DNA of 9,319 bases from Allobaculum sp. (GCA_014803815.1 JAAVAY010000077.1:1-9319), one strand, 5' to 3'. Shown: positions 1 to 6,870, counted from the stretch's first letter. Notes: generated by a model not told the origin, from the sequence alone. Numbers and translations are program-made.

Positions 1-100
1 TGCTTGATTCCTCTTTTTTCTCTTTTCCTCCACATCCACAACCACTCACAAAAAGAAGACTTACCACCATAGAAAGGGCAAGATATTTTCTAGAAGTCAC
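1..100 (-). CDS. N-terminal part of a predicted lipoprotein (cut by window edge)
   Basis: Only the first 33 codons are in the window; the gene continues beyond position 1. Reading down from a GTG at 98-100 gives a classical lipoprotein signal peptide: a basic start (S3-R4-K5), a hydrophobic stretch at about residues 7-18, and the lipobox V18-S19-G20-C21. Cys21 would be lipidated and become the mature N-terminus. The mature part begins Cys-Gly-Cys-Gly-Gly and turns highly charged (KEKKEESS), a usual flexible linker after the anchor. A GGAGG ribosome binding site (108-112) lies 7 bases before the GTG, which decides the start; the internal ATG at 68-70 has no such site and would cut off the basic region. 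It begins 53 bases after the gtrA-like stop and may be co-transcribed with it. The function cannot be told from this fragment. Confidence 0.62.
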   Translation of the reverse strand, partial: MTSRKYLALSMVVSLLFVSGCGCGGKEKKEESS

Positions 101-107
101 TTTAAAT

Positions 108-112
108 CCTCC
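108..112 (-). promoter_or_regulatory. Ribosome binding site of the partial lipoprotein gene
   Basis: GGAGG on the minus strand, 7 bases upstream of the GTG codon at 98-100. It is a near-perfect match to the anti-Shine-Dalgarno sequence and is the main reason for accepting a GTG start in a gene seen only in part. Confidence 0.65.
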
Positions 113-142
113 ACGATAGATTTTACCAGTCTATAAAGATTA

Positions 143-168
143 CTAAAAAAAGCCTAAAAAGAGCTTTT
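143..168 (-). terminator. Weak possible terminator overlapping the end of the GtrA gene
   Basis: On the minus strand AAAAGC (163-168) can pair with GCTTTT (148-153) across a 9-base loop that holds the GtrA stop codon, followed by more T residues. The stem is only 6 base pairs, four of them A-U, so it may not stop transcription, and the lipoprotein gene could be read through from the gene upstream. Confidence 0.25.
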
Positions 169-600
169 CTTGGGATTTGAAGAAGCACTCGGCTTTTTGA
201 AAATAATAAACTTAGAAAAGATATAGTTCAAAATAACTACGATGACATTGGCAACAATTTTCCAAAAGAGGCCATTCATCCCCATCAAATCGACCGCCCA
301 ATACATGATGCCTAAATCAAAGATTTCGGAAACGATGCGAAATCCAATAAAGGAGAAAAATTCTTTTAAATCCTCTTTCCAAGAGGTATTGCGGCTTTCA
401 AATACCCATAATTTATTGGTGACAAAGGCCATGACTACCGCTACAATCCAAGCCACTAAGGTACTCGTCATATTGGAGAGGTGACATACATCATAACAAA
501 TCCAATAGGTGACGACATTGGCAATGGTAGACATCACTCCCCAAAATAAGTAGGTGATGGGTTCTTTGTATTGATAAAACAACTGTATAAAAGGAACCAT
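154..600 (-). CDS. GtrA-family small integral membrane protein
   Basis: A 148-residue protein with four predicted membrane helices at about residues 15-36, 45-66, 81-105 and 111-134 and a short basic, serine-rich tail. This is the size and shape of the GtrA/DPMS-like family (Pfam GtrA). Two family-typical signatures at helix ends are visible, VTNKLWVF (60-67) and NYIFSKFIIF (125-134). Members are thought to help move polyprenyl-phosphate-linked sugars across the membrane for glycosylation of polysaccharides, teichoic acids or O-antigen; the sugar and acceptor here are unknown. The ATG at 598-600 follows an AGAGGA ribosome binding site. It lies directly after the tsf terminator, so it needs its own promoter or read-through; no convincing promoter is visible. 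No glycosyltransferase gene is adjacent within the window. Family call fairly sure, role inferred. Confidence 0.85.
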   Translation of the reverse strand: MVPFIQLFYQYKEPITYLFWGVMSTIANVVTYWICYDVCHLSNMTSTLVAWIVAVVMAFVTNKLWVFESRNTSWKEDLKEFFSFIGFRIVSEIFDLGIMYWAVDLMGMNGLFWKIVANVIVVILNYIFSKFIIFKKPSASSNPKKSSF

Positions 601-634
601 ATTTATCCTCTTTTTCTTATACGGTTTAAATCCT

Positions 635-666
635 AAAAAAAAGAATCCTCTACAAAGAGGATTCTT
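635..666 (-). terminator. Strong intrinsic terminator of rpsB-tsf
   Basis: A perfect 11-base-pair stem, AAGAATCCTCT (656-666 read on the minus strand) with its complement at 641-651, a 4-base loop, then an uninterrupted run of T on the minus strand (8 in all, two inside the stem). It starts 17 bases after the tsf stop codon. There is no T-run on the plus side, so it acts in one direction. Confidence 0.92.
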
Positions 667-683
667 GAGTTGACGGTTGAAAA

Positions 684-1580
684 CTACTTGTTGGCAGCTT
701 CCATTTGGGCAGCAACTTCTGCCGCAAAATCTTCTTCTTTTTTCTCGATGCCTTCACCAACTTGGAAGCGGATGAATTCAACAACAGAAGCACCGTTTTC
801 TTTGAGGTAAGCACTGACTTTCTTCTTGGATTCTAAGAAGTATTCTTGGTCGAGCAAGCATTCTTCTTGGAAGTGTTTGGACACTTTGCCTTTGAGGATG
901 CCTTCGATCATTTTTTCTGGTTTACCAGCTAATTTTGGATCTTCGGCCATGATCTTCTTTTGAACTTCTGTTTCATGGGCAATGACATCAGCAGGGATAT
1001 CGCTTTGGCTTACATACAATGGACGCATGGAAGCCACTTGCATAGCGATATTTTTAGCCACTTCTGCAGAAGCGCCATTGAGAACAACAAGAGCGGAGAT
1101 CGCTCCTTTATTGTGCATATAAGCACCGAAGGTTTGATCATCGGTTTTATTCACGATGGCCAAACGACGAAGCATGATCTTTTCACCGATTGTAGCCGTA
1201 GCGGATAAGATCAAGTCGTTGATTGTGCCAGAAGGAAGCTCGATTTGTAAAGCTTCTTCTACTGTTGCAGGTTGATTTGCCGCAAGAGCAGCTTGAATCG
1301 TATCGAGAAGTTCTAAGAACTGATCGTTTTTGGAAACGAAGTCGGTTTCGGAGTTTACTTCGAAAATGACAGCAGTATTTCCATCTACAGCTACGCGCGT
1401 TAAACCTTCTGCAGCCACGCGTCCAGCTTTTTTAGCGCTTTTAGCTAAGCCGTTTTCACGCAACCAGTCAATGGCTTTTTCCATATCCCCATCGGTAGCA
1501 GTCAAGGCTTTTTTGCAGTCCATCATGCCCGCCGCGGTTCTTTCACGCAGTTCTTTTACTTGTTTTGCAGTAATTGCCAT
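684..1580 (-). CDS. tsf: Translation elongation factor Ts
   Basis: A 298-residue EF-Ts, the guanine nucleotide exchange factor that releases GDP from EF-Tu in the cytoplasm so that it can bind GTP and aminoacyl-tRNA again. The N-terminal UBA-like domain (about 1-50) is canonical, with AITAKQVKELRERTAAGMMDC near the start. It is followed by the diagnostic TDFVSKN motif at 79-85, the segment that contacts EF-Tu and disrupts Mg2+/GDP binding. The rest is the two-subdomain core and C-terminal module, full length compared with about 283-293 residues in E. coli and B. subtilis. The ATG at 1578-1580 has a GAGGAAA ribosome binding site 5 bases upstream. The gene follows rpsB by only 17 bases, the conserved rpsB-tsf pair. 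Unlike most Firmicutes, pyrH and frr do not follow: a strong terminator does. Confidence 0.98.
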   Translation of the reverse strand: MAITAKQVKELRERTAAGMMDCKKALTATDGDMEKAIDWLRENGLAKSAKKAGRVAAEGLTRVAVDGNTAVIFEVNSETDFVSKNDQFLELLDTIQAALAANQPATVEEALQIELPSGTINDLILSATATIGEKIMLRRLAIVNKTDDQTFGAYMHNKGAISALVVLNGASAEVAKNIAMQVASMRPLYVSQSDIPADVIAHETEVQKKIMAEDPKLAGKPEKMIEGILKGKVSKHFQEECLLDQEYFLESKKKVSAYLKENGASVVEFIRFQVGEGIEKKEEDFAAEVAAQMEAANK

Positions 1581-1597
1581 GTTGATTTCCTCTTTAA

Positions 1598-2566
1598 TTA
1601 GTTTTTGTCAGTCGTTTTTGATTCGTCAGTTTTTTCAACGTTTTTGTTTTCGTTACGTGGAGCGCGAGGTGCTTGACCATCACGTGGACCACGAGCATTG
1701 GCGTTGCGGTTGTTGTATGGACGACGGTTTGCATTGCGGCGTTCCATATTTCTCTTACGACGTTCTTCATTTCTTTGACGACGACGACGTTCATTTTCAG
1801 CGATTTGGGCTTCGACATTGCGAATGACATCTTCCATGTTGATGTCTTCTTCTGGGTTGTCGAGGTAGGCGATTTCAAGCAAGCCACCTTTGGCATCGAC
1901 GATGGCATCAGCCAAGATCGTGGTCAAAAGTTTGATGGAACGAGTCGCATCATCGTTGCTTGCGATTGGATAATCTGCATCATCTGGATCGCAGTTGGTT
2001 CCAAGCATAGCAAATACAGGGATACCTAATTTTTTGGCTTCAGCAATGGCGTTGTGTTCTTCTTTTGGGTCAACAATAACAACGGCATCAGGAAGTTTTT
2101 TCATTTCTTTAATACCACCAAGGGAAGTTTCAAGCTTTGATTTTTCTTTTAAGATTTGTGCTTGTTCTTTTTTGGTGTATACAGCGAGTTTTCCAGAAGC
2201 TTCCATTTCTTCGATCTCGATCAAACGTTTAATGCGTTTTTGGATCGTACGGAAGTTAGTTAAAAGACCACCTAACCAGCGTTTATTTACATAGAAAGAA
2301 CCGGAGCGAAGAGCTTGTTCTTCAATGATATCGGCTGCTTGTTTTTTCGTACCAACAAAGAGTACTTTTCCACCTCTTTCGGAGATGGCTTTCAATTCGT
2401 TATAGGCTTCTTCTACTTGTTCGAGAGTTTTGTTTAAATCAACGATGTAAGTCCCGTTTCTACTTGTGTAGATATAGGGTTTCATCTTAGGGTTCCATTT
2501 GCGGGTCTGATGACCAAAATGCACACCAGATTCCAGCATCTTTTTCATGGATACAATGTTTGACAT
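1598..2566 (-). CDS. rpsB: 30S ribosomal protein S2 with long basic C-terminal tail
   Basis: A 322-residue S2, the protein that joins the head and platform of the small ribosomal subunit and helps S1 or mRNA binding. The core (about 1-228) is canonical: [15 protein letters not shown] near residues 14-28, [11 protein letters not shown] (70-80), [10 protein letters not shown] (96-105), and the late segment [19 protein letters not shown] (183-201). Start chosen: ATG at 2564-2566, 5 bases after AAAGGA and matching the usual S2 start. The reading frame stays open upstream to an ATG at 2633-2635, but those 23 codons lie in the leader hairpin and lack a ribosome binding site. The unusual part is the tail: about residues 236-256 are acidic, then about 257-305 are rich in Arg and Asn, and the end is Lys/Asp/Thr-rich. 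Typical bacterial S2 ends near 240-260 residues. First gene of the rpsB-tsf unit. Confidence 0.97.
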   Translation of the reverse strand: MSNIVSMKKMLESGVHFGHQTRKWNPKMKPYIYTSRNGTYIVDLNKTLEQVEEAYNELKAISERGGKVLFVGTKKQAADIIEEQALRSGSFYVNKRWLGGLLTNFRTIQKRIKRLIEIEEMEASGKLAVYTKKEQAQILKEKSKLETSLGGIKEMKKLPDAVVIVDPKEEHNAIAEAKKLGIPVFAMLGTNCDPDDADYPIASNDDATRSIKLLTTILADAIVDAKGGLLEIAYLDNPEEDINMEDVIRNVEAQIAENERRRRQRNEERRKRNMERRNANRRPYNNRNANARGPRDGQAPRAPRNENKNVEKTDESKTTDKN

Positions 2567-2669
2567 AAAAATCCTTTCCGTTAGTCCTCCATCAGTTCCA
2601 AGGAATGCAACACGTCGTGTGCACGGACATTCCAATTCCTGATGTGTGTATTTGCGATCTTAAACCGCA
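2567..2669 (-). promoter_or_regulatory. rpsB 5' leader with hairpin
   Basis: About 100 untranslated bases lie between the predicted transcription start and the rpsB ATG. The minus strand shows GGAATG (2628-2633) pairing with CATTCC (2602-2607), enclosing a smaller stem ACAC/GTGT with loop GAC. Downstream are two purine-rich ribosome-binding-like stretches, GGAGGA (2585-2590) and AAAGGA (2571-2576); the second is at the right distance from the ATG. Ribosomal protein operons are commonly controlled by their own product binding such leaders, and S2 is known to repress rpsB-tsf in E. coli. Control of this kind here is inference; the hairpin is seen in the sequence. Confidence 0.45.
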
Positions 2670-2675
2670 AGGCAA

Positions 2676-2704
2676 AGTATAACAAAAGCCCGCATTGGCT
2701 TCAA
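2676..2704 (-). promoter_or_regulatory. Sigma-A type promoter of rpsB-tsf
   Basis: Minus strand: -35 TTGAAG (2699-2704), a spacer of exactly 17 bases, then -10 TATACT (2676-2681), with a TG one base before the -10 (extended -10). This predicts a start near 2669 and a leader of about 100 bases. The match is good (4/6 and 5/6 plus TG at ideal spacing) and it is placed between the trmFO stop and rpsB where a new transcription unit is expected. Confidence 0.75.
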
Positions 2705-2706
2705 CC

Positions 2707-2728
2707 TTTGTTCTTATTTTTGAACAAA
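2707..2728 (-). repeat. Inverted repeat just upstream of the rpsB -35 box
   Basis: TTTGTTC at 2707-2713 and its perfect complement GAACAAA at 2722-2728, separated by 8 A/T bases. It abuts the -35 region, so it could be an operator or an AT-rich UP-like element. An overlapping alternative hairpin ATTTTTG-TT-CAAAAAT is also possible. No known operator family is recognised. Confidence 0.3.
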
Positions 2729-2774
2729 AATTTCACCTGTCTCTTGACAAGAAGACTACGGGCTGAATGAAAAT

Positions 2775-2798
2775 TTGAAGAAAAGCCAGTGGCCTTTT
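2775..2798 (-). terminator. Probable terminator of topA-trmFO
   Basis: Minus strand AAAAGGCC (2791-2798), loop ACT, then GGCTTTT (2781-2787) and CTTC. The stem is 7 base pairs with one bulged G, followed by a short mixed T tract, 15 bases after the trmFO stop. It is weaker than the tsf terminator but well placed. A longer-range pairing AGCCCG/CGGGCT (2759-2764 with 2687-2692), followed by TTTTGTT, could back it up. Confidence 0.45.
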
Positions 2799-2813
2799 CA
2801 AAAGAAAGATCCC

Positions 2814-4136
2814 TTAATCCATCCAATCAGCATTGACGATTTGAGCGACTTCATCAATACGGGCTAAAGCATTGCGCGCGAGGATTTCCTTGCGCTCTTT
2901 TTTACGCACCTTATGCGGTAGTTCAAAGAGTCCAAAGTTCGCATTCATAGGTTGAAAGTGTTTGGGATCAGCATGGGAAATATAATACGCTTGCGAACCC
3001 ATCGCCGTTTGCCGCCCCAACAAAACGGGATCTTTTTGAAACAATTGACGGGCCAAAGAAATCCCAGCTAAAAGTCCCGAAGCTGCACTTTCTACATACC
3101 CTTCTACTCCACTGATTTGGCCAGCAAAGAAAAGATCTTCGCGAAATTTACAACGGTATTGTTCATCCAAAATCATAGGGGCACAAAGAAACGAATTGCG
3201 ATGCATGACTCCATAGCGAGCAAATTTGGCGTTTTCAAGTCCGGGAATCATAGAAAAAACCCGCTTTTGTTCTGGCCAGGTTAAGTGCGTTTGAAAGCCT
3301 ACTATATTATAGAGCGTTGCGCCCACATTATCTTGACGCAACTGCACCACCGCGACGGGATGTTCCCCTTCCTTTTCAAGACCTACGGGTTTAAGGGGTC
3401 CAAAAAGAAGAGTTTGAAATCCGCGACGCGCCATCTCTTCCACCGGCATACAGCCCTCAAATACTTTAGGATCTTTTTCAAATTCGTGTAGTTCCATACA
3501 TTGCGCTTGCACAAGAGCCTGATAAAAGGCTTCGTATTGCTCTTGATTCATCGCGCAATTGATATAGGAGGCTTCCCCTTTGTCATAGCGCGATTTGAAA
3601 TATGCTTTTGAAAAATCGATGGAATCCTTTTCCACAATCGGAGCCGCTGCATCAAAGAAGTGCATGGACTCTTGCCCAGTGAGGTTGGCGATGTCTGTAG
3701 CTAAGGCTTCGCCACAAAGAGGACCCGCGGCGATGATGGTTGGCCCTTGAGGAATCTCGAAAACTTCCTCTTGTATCACTTCGATAAGAGGATGAGCCTT
3801 AATACGCTGGGTGATGGTTTTGGAAAAACCTTCGCGATCGACTGCTAAGGCACTGCCTGCAGGAACCCGATTTTCATCCGCCGCTTGCAAAATGAGTGAA
3901 TGCAAACGGCGCATTTCCTCTTTCATCACGCCAACAGCATTGTTGAGCGAATCGGAGCGCAATGAATTGGAGCAGACGAGTTCGGCAAACTGATCGGTAT
4001 GAAAAGCGGGAGCAAATTTTTTGGGACGCATTTCATAAAGGCGCACCGAAATACCTCGATTGGCTAATTGCCAAGCCGCTTCACATCCGGCTAACCCTGC
4101 TCCTACAATGGATACAAAAGGCAAAGACTTATTCAT
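2814..4136 (-). CDS. trmFO: Methylenetetrahydrofolate-tRNA-(uracil-5-)-methyltransferase
   Basis: A 440-residue TrmFO (older names Gid, GidA-small), the flavoenzyme that makes ribothymidine at position 54 of the tRNA T-loop, using 5,10-methylenetetrahydrofolate as carbon source and FADH2 as reductant. The FAD-binding Rossmann motif [10 protein letters not shown] is at 12-21. Both cysteines known to matter in the B. subtilis enzyme have counterparts: Cys55 in [12 protein letters not shown] and Cys229 in [14 protein letters not shown]. Later family blocks are [16 protein letters not shown] and the C-terminal FAD segment [18 protein letters not shown]. Start: ATG at 4134-4136, with GAGG 6 bases upstream; earlier in-frame codons lie inside topA and would add 11 unlike residues. 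It overlaps the topA stop by 8 bases, so translation is probably coupled. In many Firmicutes xerC-hslVU-codY follow; here they do not. Confidence 0.97.
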   Translation of the reverse strand: MNKSLPFVSIVGAGLAGCEAAWQLANRGISVRLYEMRPKKFAPAFHTDQFAELVCSNSLRSDSLNNAVGVMKEEMRRLHSLILQAADENRVPAGSALAVDREGFSKTITQRIKAHPLIEVIQEEVFEIPQGPTIIAAGPLCGEALATDIANLTGQESMHFFDAAAPIVEKDSIDFSKAYFKSRYDKGEASYINCAMNQEQYEAFYQALVQAQCMELHEFEKDPKVFEGCMPVEEMARRGFQTLLFGPLKPVGLEKEGEHPVAVVQLRQDNVGATLYNIVGFQTHLTWPEQKRVFSMIPGLENAKFARYGVMHRNSFLCAPMILDEQYRCKFREDLFFAGQISGVEGYVESAASGLLAGISLARQLFQKDPVLLGRQTAMGSQAYYISHADPKHFQPMNANFGLFELPHKVRKKERKEILARNALARIDEVAQIVNADWMD

Positions 4137-6405
4137 GATGATCCTCATTGGTATCAAGGCGGACTTCATTAAAAGCCTCTTGCAGATCTAGGCTGGCGTT
4201 TTGATCCTCGGAAAAATCAAGGGTGGCGGATTGATCGATGATGCTTTCCGTGGCTACCGTCGCGGATTTACTCTTTTCTTCCTTGGTCTCTTTGGGCGAT
4301 TTTTTGATGTAGTGGCAATGAGGATAGTTGGAGCAACCGATAAAGGGTTTTCCATACCGGCTGACGCGCTCCACCAACTCATGGCCACACTCAGGACAAA
4401 GCTCACCAGTAAAAACAGGTTTTGGTTTTTCCTTCAACGGCTCATTGTGCTTACATTCGGGATAATTAGAGCAAGCCCAGAAGGGACCAAAACGACCTTT
4501 TTTGATGATCATGCGGCTACCGCATTCAGGGCATATCTTTTCTGTTTTTTCCAGTTCCTGCAAATCGTTTTCAGCATTTTCGGTGTATTTGCATTCTGGA
4601 TAATTGATACAGGAAATAAAGCGACCAAAGCGACCATTGCGGTAAACGAGTTCGCCACCACACTTTGGACAATTGCGTCCTACGCGTTCGAGCTCCTTTT
4701 TGGGCATATGTTCGTAGGCGTTGGCCACAAGGGGTTCGAAATCATCGTAAAACTCGCGCAAGAATTTGACATAGTCCTCATTGCCTTCAGCGATGATATC
4801 GAGATTTTTTTCCATATCCGCTGTGTATTCTACATTAATGATCTTCTTAAAAAATTCCTGCAACTTCTCATTAGTCAGTTCGCCTTGCTCTGTGGGTTTA
4901 AAGACCTTCGTTTTTGAGGTTTCACTGACTTTATCGAGAGTAACATAGGAACGCTTTTGTAACGTGTCAATGATGGTCGCATACGTAGAAGGACGCCCAA
5001 TGCTCTTTTCTTCGAGTTCCTTGATAAGTTTCGCTTCGGTATACCGTGCAGGAGGTTCGGTAAAGTGCTGACTGCCCGCAATAGTGACGTTTTTGAGCAC
5101 TTCATCGACTTTCAATACTGGCAAATTCATGGTGGTAGCTTTTTCATATTTGGAATACACCCTCATGTACCCCTCAAACACGACCACTTGACCACTCGCA
5201 CTAAATTGACAAGGGCCAGCTTTAAATTTAGCCGTGGTGGTATTGAATTTAGCATCCGCCATCACAGAAGCAAGCGTACGGGCATAGATGAGAGAGTAGA
5301 GACGATATTGCTCATTGGTCAAATAGTCTTTCACTTTCTCAGGGGTGTTGCGAATATCAGTAGGACGAATGGCTTCATGGGCTTCTTGCGCATTCGCTAC
5401 TTTCTTTTGATGGACCTTACCTTTATATTCCGCTCCATATTCTTCTTGAATGAAGAGTTCGGTATCTTCCACGAATAAGTCCGAAAGTCGGGTGGAGTCT
5501 GTACGCATATAGGTAATTAATCCCGTTGGGGTCCCGCCTAAATCGATGCCTTCATAGAGCTTTTGGGCAATGGACATCGTCTTACGTGCTCCATAGCCAA
5601 GTTTAGTAGACGATTCTTGTTGAAGAGTTGAAGTGGTAAAGGGTGGTTTAGGCGCACGACTTTTCGTCTTAGCTGTAACGCTTTCTACGATGAAAGGTTG
5701 TCCTTGACATAAAGCTAAGAGTTGGTCGGTTTCTTCCTGATTAGAAAGCTTTGGCTTTTTACCATCCACTTTGATGAGATCCGCTTCAAAGGTGGAATTG
5801 CCCTTTTTGACTTGGGCTTCGACCGTCCAATATTCCTTCGTTTTAAATTTTCGAATTTCTTCTTCGCGCTCCACAATCAAGCGTAAAGCCACGGACTGAA
5901 CGCGTCCGGCGGATTTGGATTGAATTTTGTTTTGAAGCAACTTAGAAAGACGAAATCCGATGATGCGATCCAACATTCGGCGGGTTTCTTGGCTTTTAAC
6001 CAAATCCATATCGATTTGGTGCGGCTCTTGAATCGCTTGAGTGACCACTGGTTTAGTGATTTCATGAAAGGTGACGCGGTTATTGTCCGTTTCGGAAAGA
6101 CCAAGCTCACGAGCTAAATGCCAAGCAATGGCTTCTCCTTCGCGATCGGGGTCACTTGCCAAAATCACCTTATCGGCATCCTTAGCGAGTTCTTTTAATT
6201 CTTTTACGACTTCCTTTTTCTCTTTAGAAATGCGATAGGTGGGTTTGAAGTCATTTTCAACATCGATGCCTAGTCCACCTTTTCCTGATGTGGCCAAGTC
6301 ACAAATATGACCTTTTGAGGAAACGACCTTATAGTCTTTTCCCAAATATTTTTCAATTGTCTTCGCTTTAGAGGGCGATTCGACAATGACAAGATTTTTT
6401 TTCAA
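4129..6405 (-). CDS. topA: DNA topoisomerase I (type IA)
   Basis: A 758-residue topoisomerase I that relaxes negatively supercoiled DNA by cutting one strand through a 5'-phosphotyrosine. The Toprim domain comes first: [18 protein letters not shown] (5-22) with Glu9, and SDPDREGE with the metal-binding acids Asp85, Asp87 and Glu89. The active-site Tyr299 is in [14 protein letters not shown]. The C-terminal third carries three complete four-cysteine (C4) zinc ribbons, or CCCC/CCHC-like for the last (CPKCGG, CPECGS and CPECGH, each closed by a C-x-NYP-x-C segment), then a tail of about 55 residues that is first basic and then acidic. Start chosen: TTG at 6403-6405, 10 bases after AAAGGA, giving the usual short KKNLVIVES start. 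An in-frame ATG at 6439-6441 would add 12 residues, but it lies inside a terminator-like hairpin and lacks a good ribosome binding site. Translationally coupled to trmFO. Confidence 0.96.
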   Translation of the reverse strand: MKKNLVIVESPSKAKTIEKYLGKDYKVVSSKGHICDLATSGKGGLGIDVENDFKPTYRISKEKKEVVKELKELAKDADKVILASDPDREGEAIAWHLARELGLSETDNNRVTFHEITKPVVTQAIQEPHQIDMDLVKSQETRRMLDRIIGFRLSKLLQNKIQSKSAGRVQSVALRLIVEREEEIRKFKTKEYWTVEAQVKKGNSTFEADLIKVDGKKPKLSNQEETDQLLALCQGQPFIVESVTAKTKSRAPKPPFTTSTLQQESSTKLGYGARKTMSIAQKLYEGIDLGGTPTGLITYMRTDSTRLSDLFVEDTELFIQEEYGAEYKGKVHQKKVANAQEAHEAIRPTDIRNTPEKVKDYLTNEQYRLYSLIYARTLASVMADAKFNTTTAKFKAGPCQFSASGQVVVFEGYMRVYSKYEKATTMNLPVLKVDEVLKNVTIAGSQHFTEPPARYTEAKLIKELEEKSIGRPSTYATIIDTLQKRSYVTLDKVSETSKTKVFKPTEQGELTNEKLQEFFKKIINVEYTADMEKNLDIIAEGNEDYVKFLREFYDDFEPLVANAYEHMPKKELERVGRNCPKCGGELVYRNGRFGRFISCINYPECKYTENAENDLQELEKTEKICPECGSRMIIKKGRFGPFWACSNYPECKHNEPLKEKPKPVFTGELCPECGHELVERVSRYGKPFIGCSNYPHCHYIKKSPKETKEEKSKSATVATESIIDQSATLDFSEDQNASLDLQEAFNEVRLDTNEDHHE

Positions 6406-6415
6406 TGGATATGCA

Positions 6416-6421
6416 TCCTTT
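6416..6421 (-). promoter_or_regulatory. Ribosome binding site that sets the topA TTG start
   Basis: AAAGGA on the minus strand, 10 bases before TTG (6403-6405). The spacing is a little long but there is no competing in-frame start nearby. The ATG at 6412-6414 next to it is in another frame and stops after four codons. Confidence 0.5.
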
Positions 6422-6427
6422 CTATAC

Positions 6428-6457
6428 AAAAAGCCAAACATCGGATCCGATTGGCTT
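6428..6457 (-). terminator. Terminator-like hairpin in the topA leader
   Basis: Minus strand AAGCCAA (6451-6457) pairs with TTGGCTT (6431-6437), and the inner segment is the perfect 12-base palindrome ATCGGATCCGAT (6440-6451), which can form an inner stem. The T tract is 5 long (6428-6432). The hairpin ends about 22 bases before the topA start codon, so if it works as a terminator it would control how much transcription reaches topA. It might instead be a plain structural element in the leader. Confidence 0.5.
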
Positions 6458-6542
6458 GCTCAATTCGTTAAAACACTGTTTATCCTACTGCTTAAGACGA
6501 CTCAGGTTTGATTTTTGCTCCAAGAGACAGAAAAAATACAGG

Positions 6543-6567
6543 AAAAAAGCGATGACCAACACCGCTT
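6543..6567 (-). terminator. Intrinsic terminator upstream of topA
   Basis: Minus strand AAGCGGTG (6560-6567), loop TTGGT, then CATCGCTT (6547-6554): 8 base pairs with one G-U, followed directly by TTTT and CC. It lies about 140 bases upstream of the topA start and more than 300 bases after rnhB, which already has its own terminator, so it must end or attenuate a separate transcript. Its 5' arm can also pair with sequence further upstream (ACCG at 6611-6614 and CTTAT at 6594-6598), a competing fold. Confidence 0.6.
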
Positions 6568-6635
6568 ATTCGACTTTGTCCCAAAACAAGGGGATAAGGC
6601 AAGAACGATGCGGTCTTTTCTTTTCTTATGAGCTC

Positions 6636-6660
6636 TTTGGCGTTTTTTATAAACACCAAA
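6636..6660 (-). other. Stem-loop in the rnhB-topA intergenic region
   Basis: Minus strand TTTGGTGT (6653-6660) pairs with ACGCCAAA (6636-6643) across a 9-base A/T loop: 8 base pairs with one G-U, extendable outward with a bulge. There is no T tract after it, so it is a structural hairpin rather than a terminator. It would lie near the 5' end of a transcript from the possible promoter at 6687-6715. Confidence 0.45.
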
Positions 6661-6686
6661 AGAAAATGAGCGATAAATCGACCTTA

Positions 6687-6715
6687 TTTCTAACATGAGC
6701 GGCCCAAATGATCAA
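6687..6715 (-). promoter_or_regulatory. Possible promoter for the topA leader or a small RNA
   Basis: Minus strand -35 TTGATC (6710-6715), 17-base spacer, -10 TAGAAA (6687-6692) with an extended TG one base before it. Each box matches 4/6. Start expected near 6680-6683. In AT-rich sequence such matches occur by chance, so this is only a candidate. Confidence 0.3.
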
Positions 6716-6870
6716 ATAAAATAAAATGTTTGACTTGTATTTTCGTTTTTTGAAGGTGGTTGTTTGGGAAAAATCGATTCCTATTTTGATTCCCAACCTG
6801 AAAAATACGGGAAAAATTAGAAAGAGGGCCACACTAAAGACTAAAAAGCTTGCGATGAGTGTATAGACAT

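Noticed and set aside
616..621. TATAAG as a -10 box for the GtrA gene
   Set aside because: Transcription would begin inside the ribosome binding site, and the sequence 17 bases upstream is only the T tract of the tsf terminator, not a -35 box.
1738..1800. Repetitive GACGAC-like DNA in the rpsB 3' part
   Set aside because: It is explained by consecutive Arg codons of the S2 tail read on the other strand and is not a separate repeat element or CRISPR.
2567..2635. In-frame extension of rpsB to an upstream ATG (23 more residues)
   Set aside because: The ATG is part of the leader hairpin, has no ribosome binding site, and S2 proteins begin at the downstream ATG, which has one.
4201..4917. 238-codon open frame on the plus strand
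   Set aside because: It is antisense to the topA zinc-ribbon region, whose protein motifs are unmistakable; no start signal or family match. The same applies to the plus-strand frames inside tsf, rpsB and rbgA.
6502..6696. 64-codon minus-strand open frame, basic and Ser/Cys-rich
   Set aside because: No ribosome binding site, no family resemblance, and it contains the hairpin at 6636-6660 and the terminator at 6543-6567.
6647..6832. Short minus-strand open frame coding for a hydrophobic stretch (GTG start); the frame is open back to 6898
   Set aside because: No ribosome binding site, it runs through the rnhB terminator hairpin if extended, and T-rich DNA reads as Phe/Leu/Ile by chance. A remnant of a lost membrane gene cannot be excluded.
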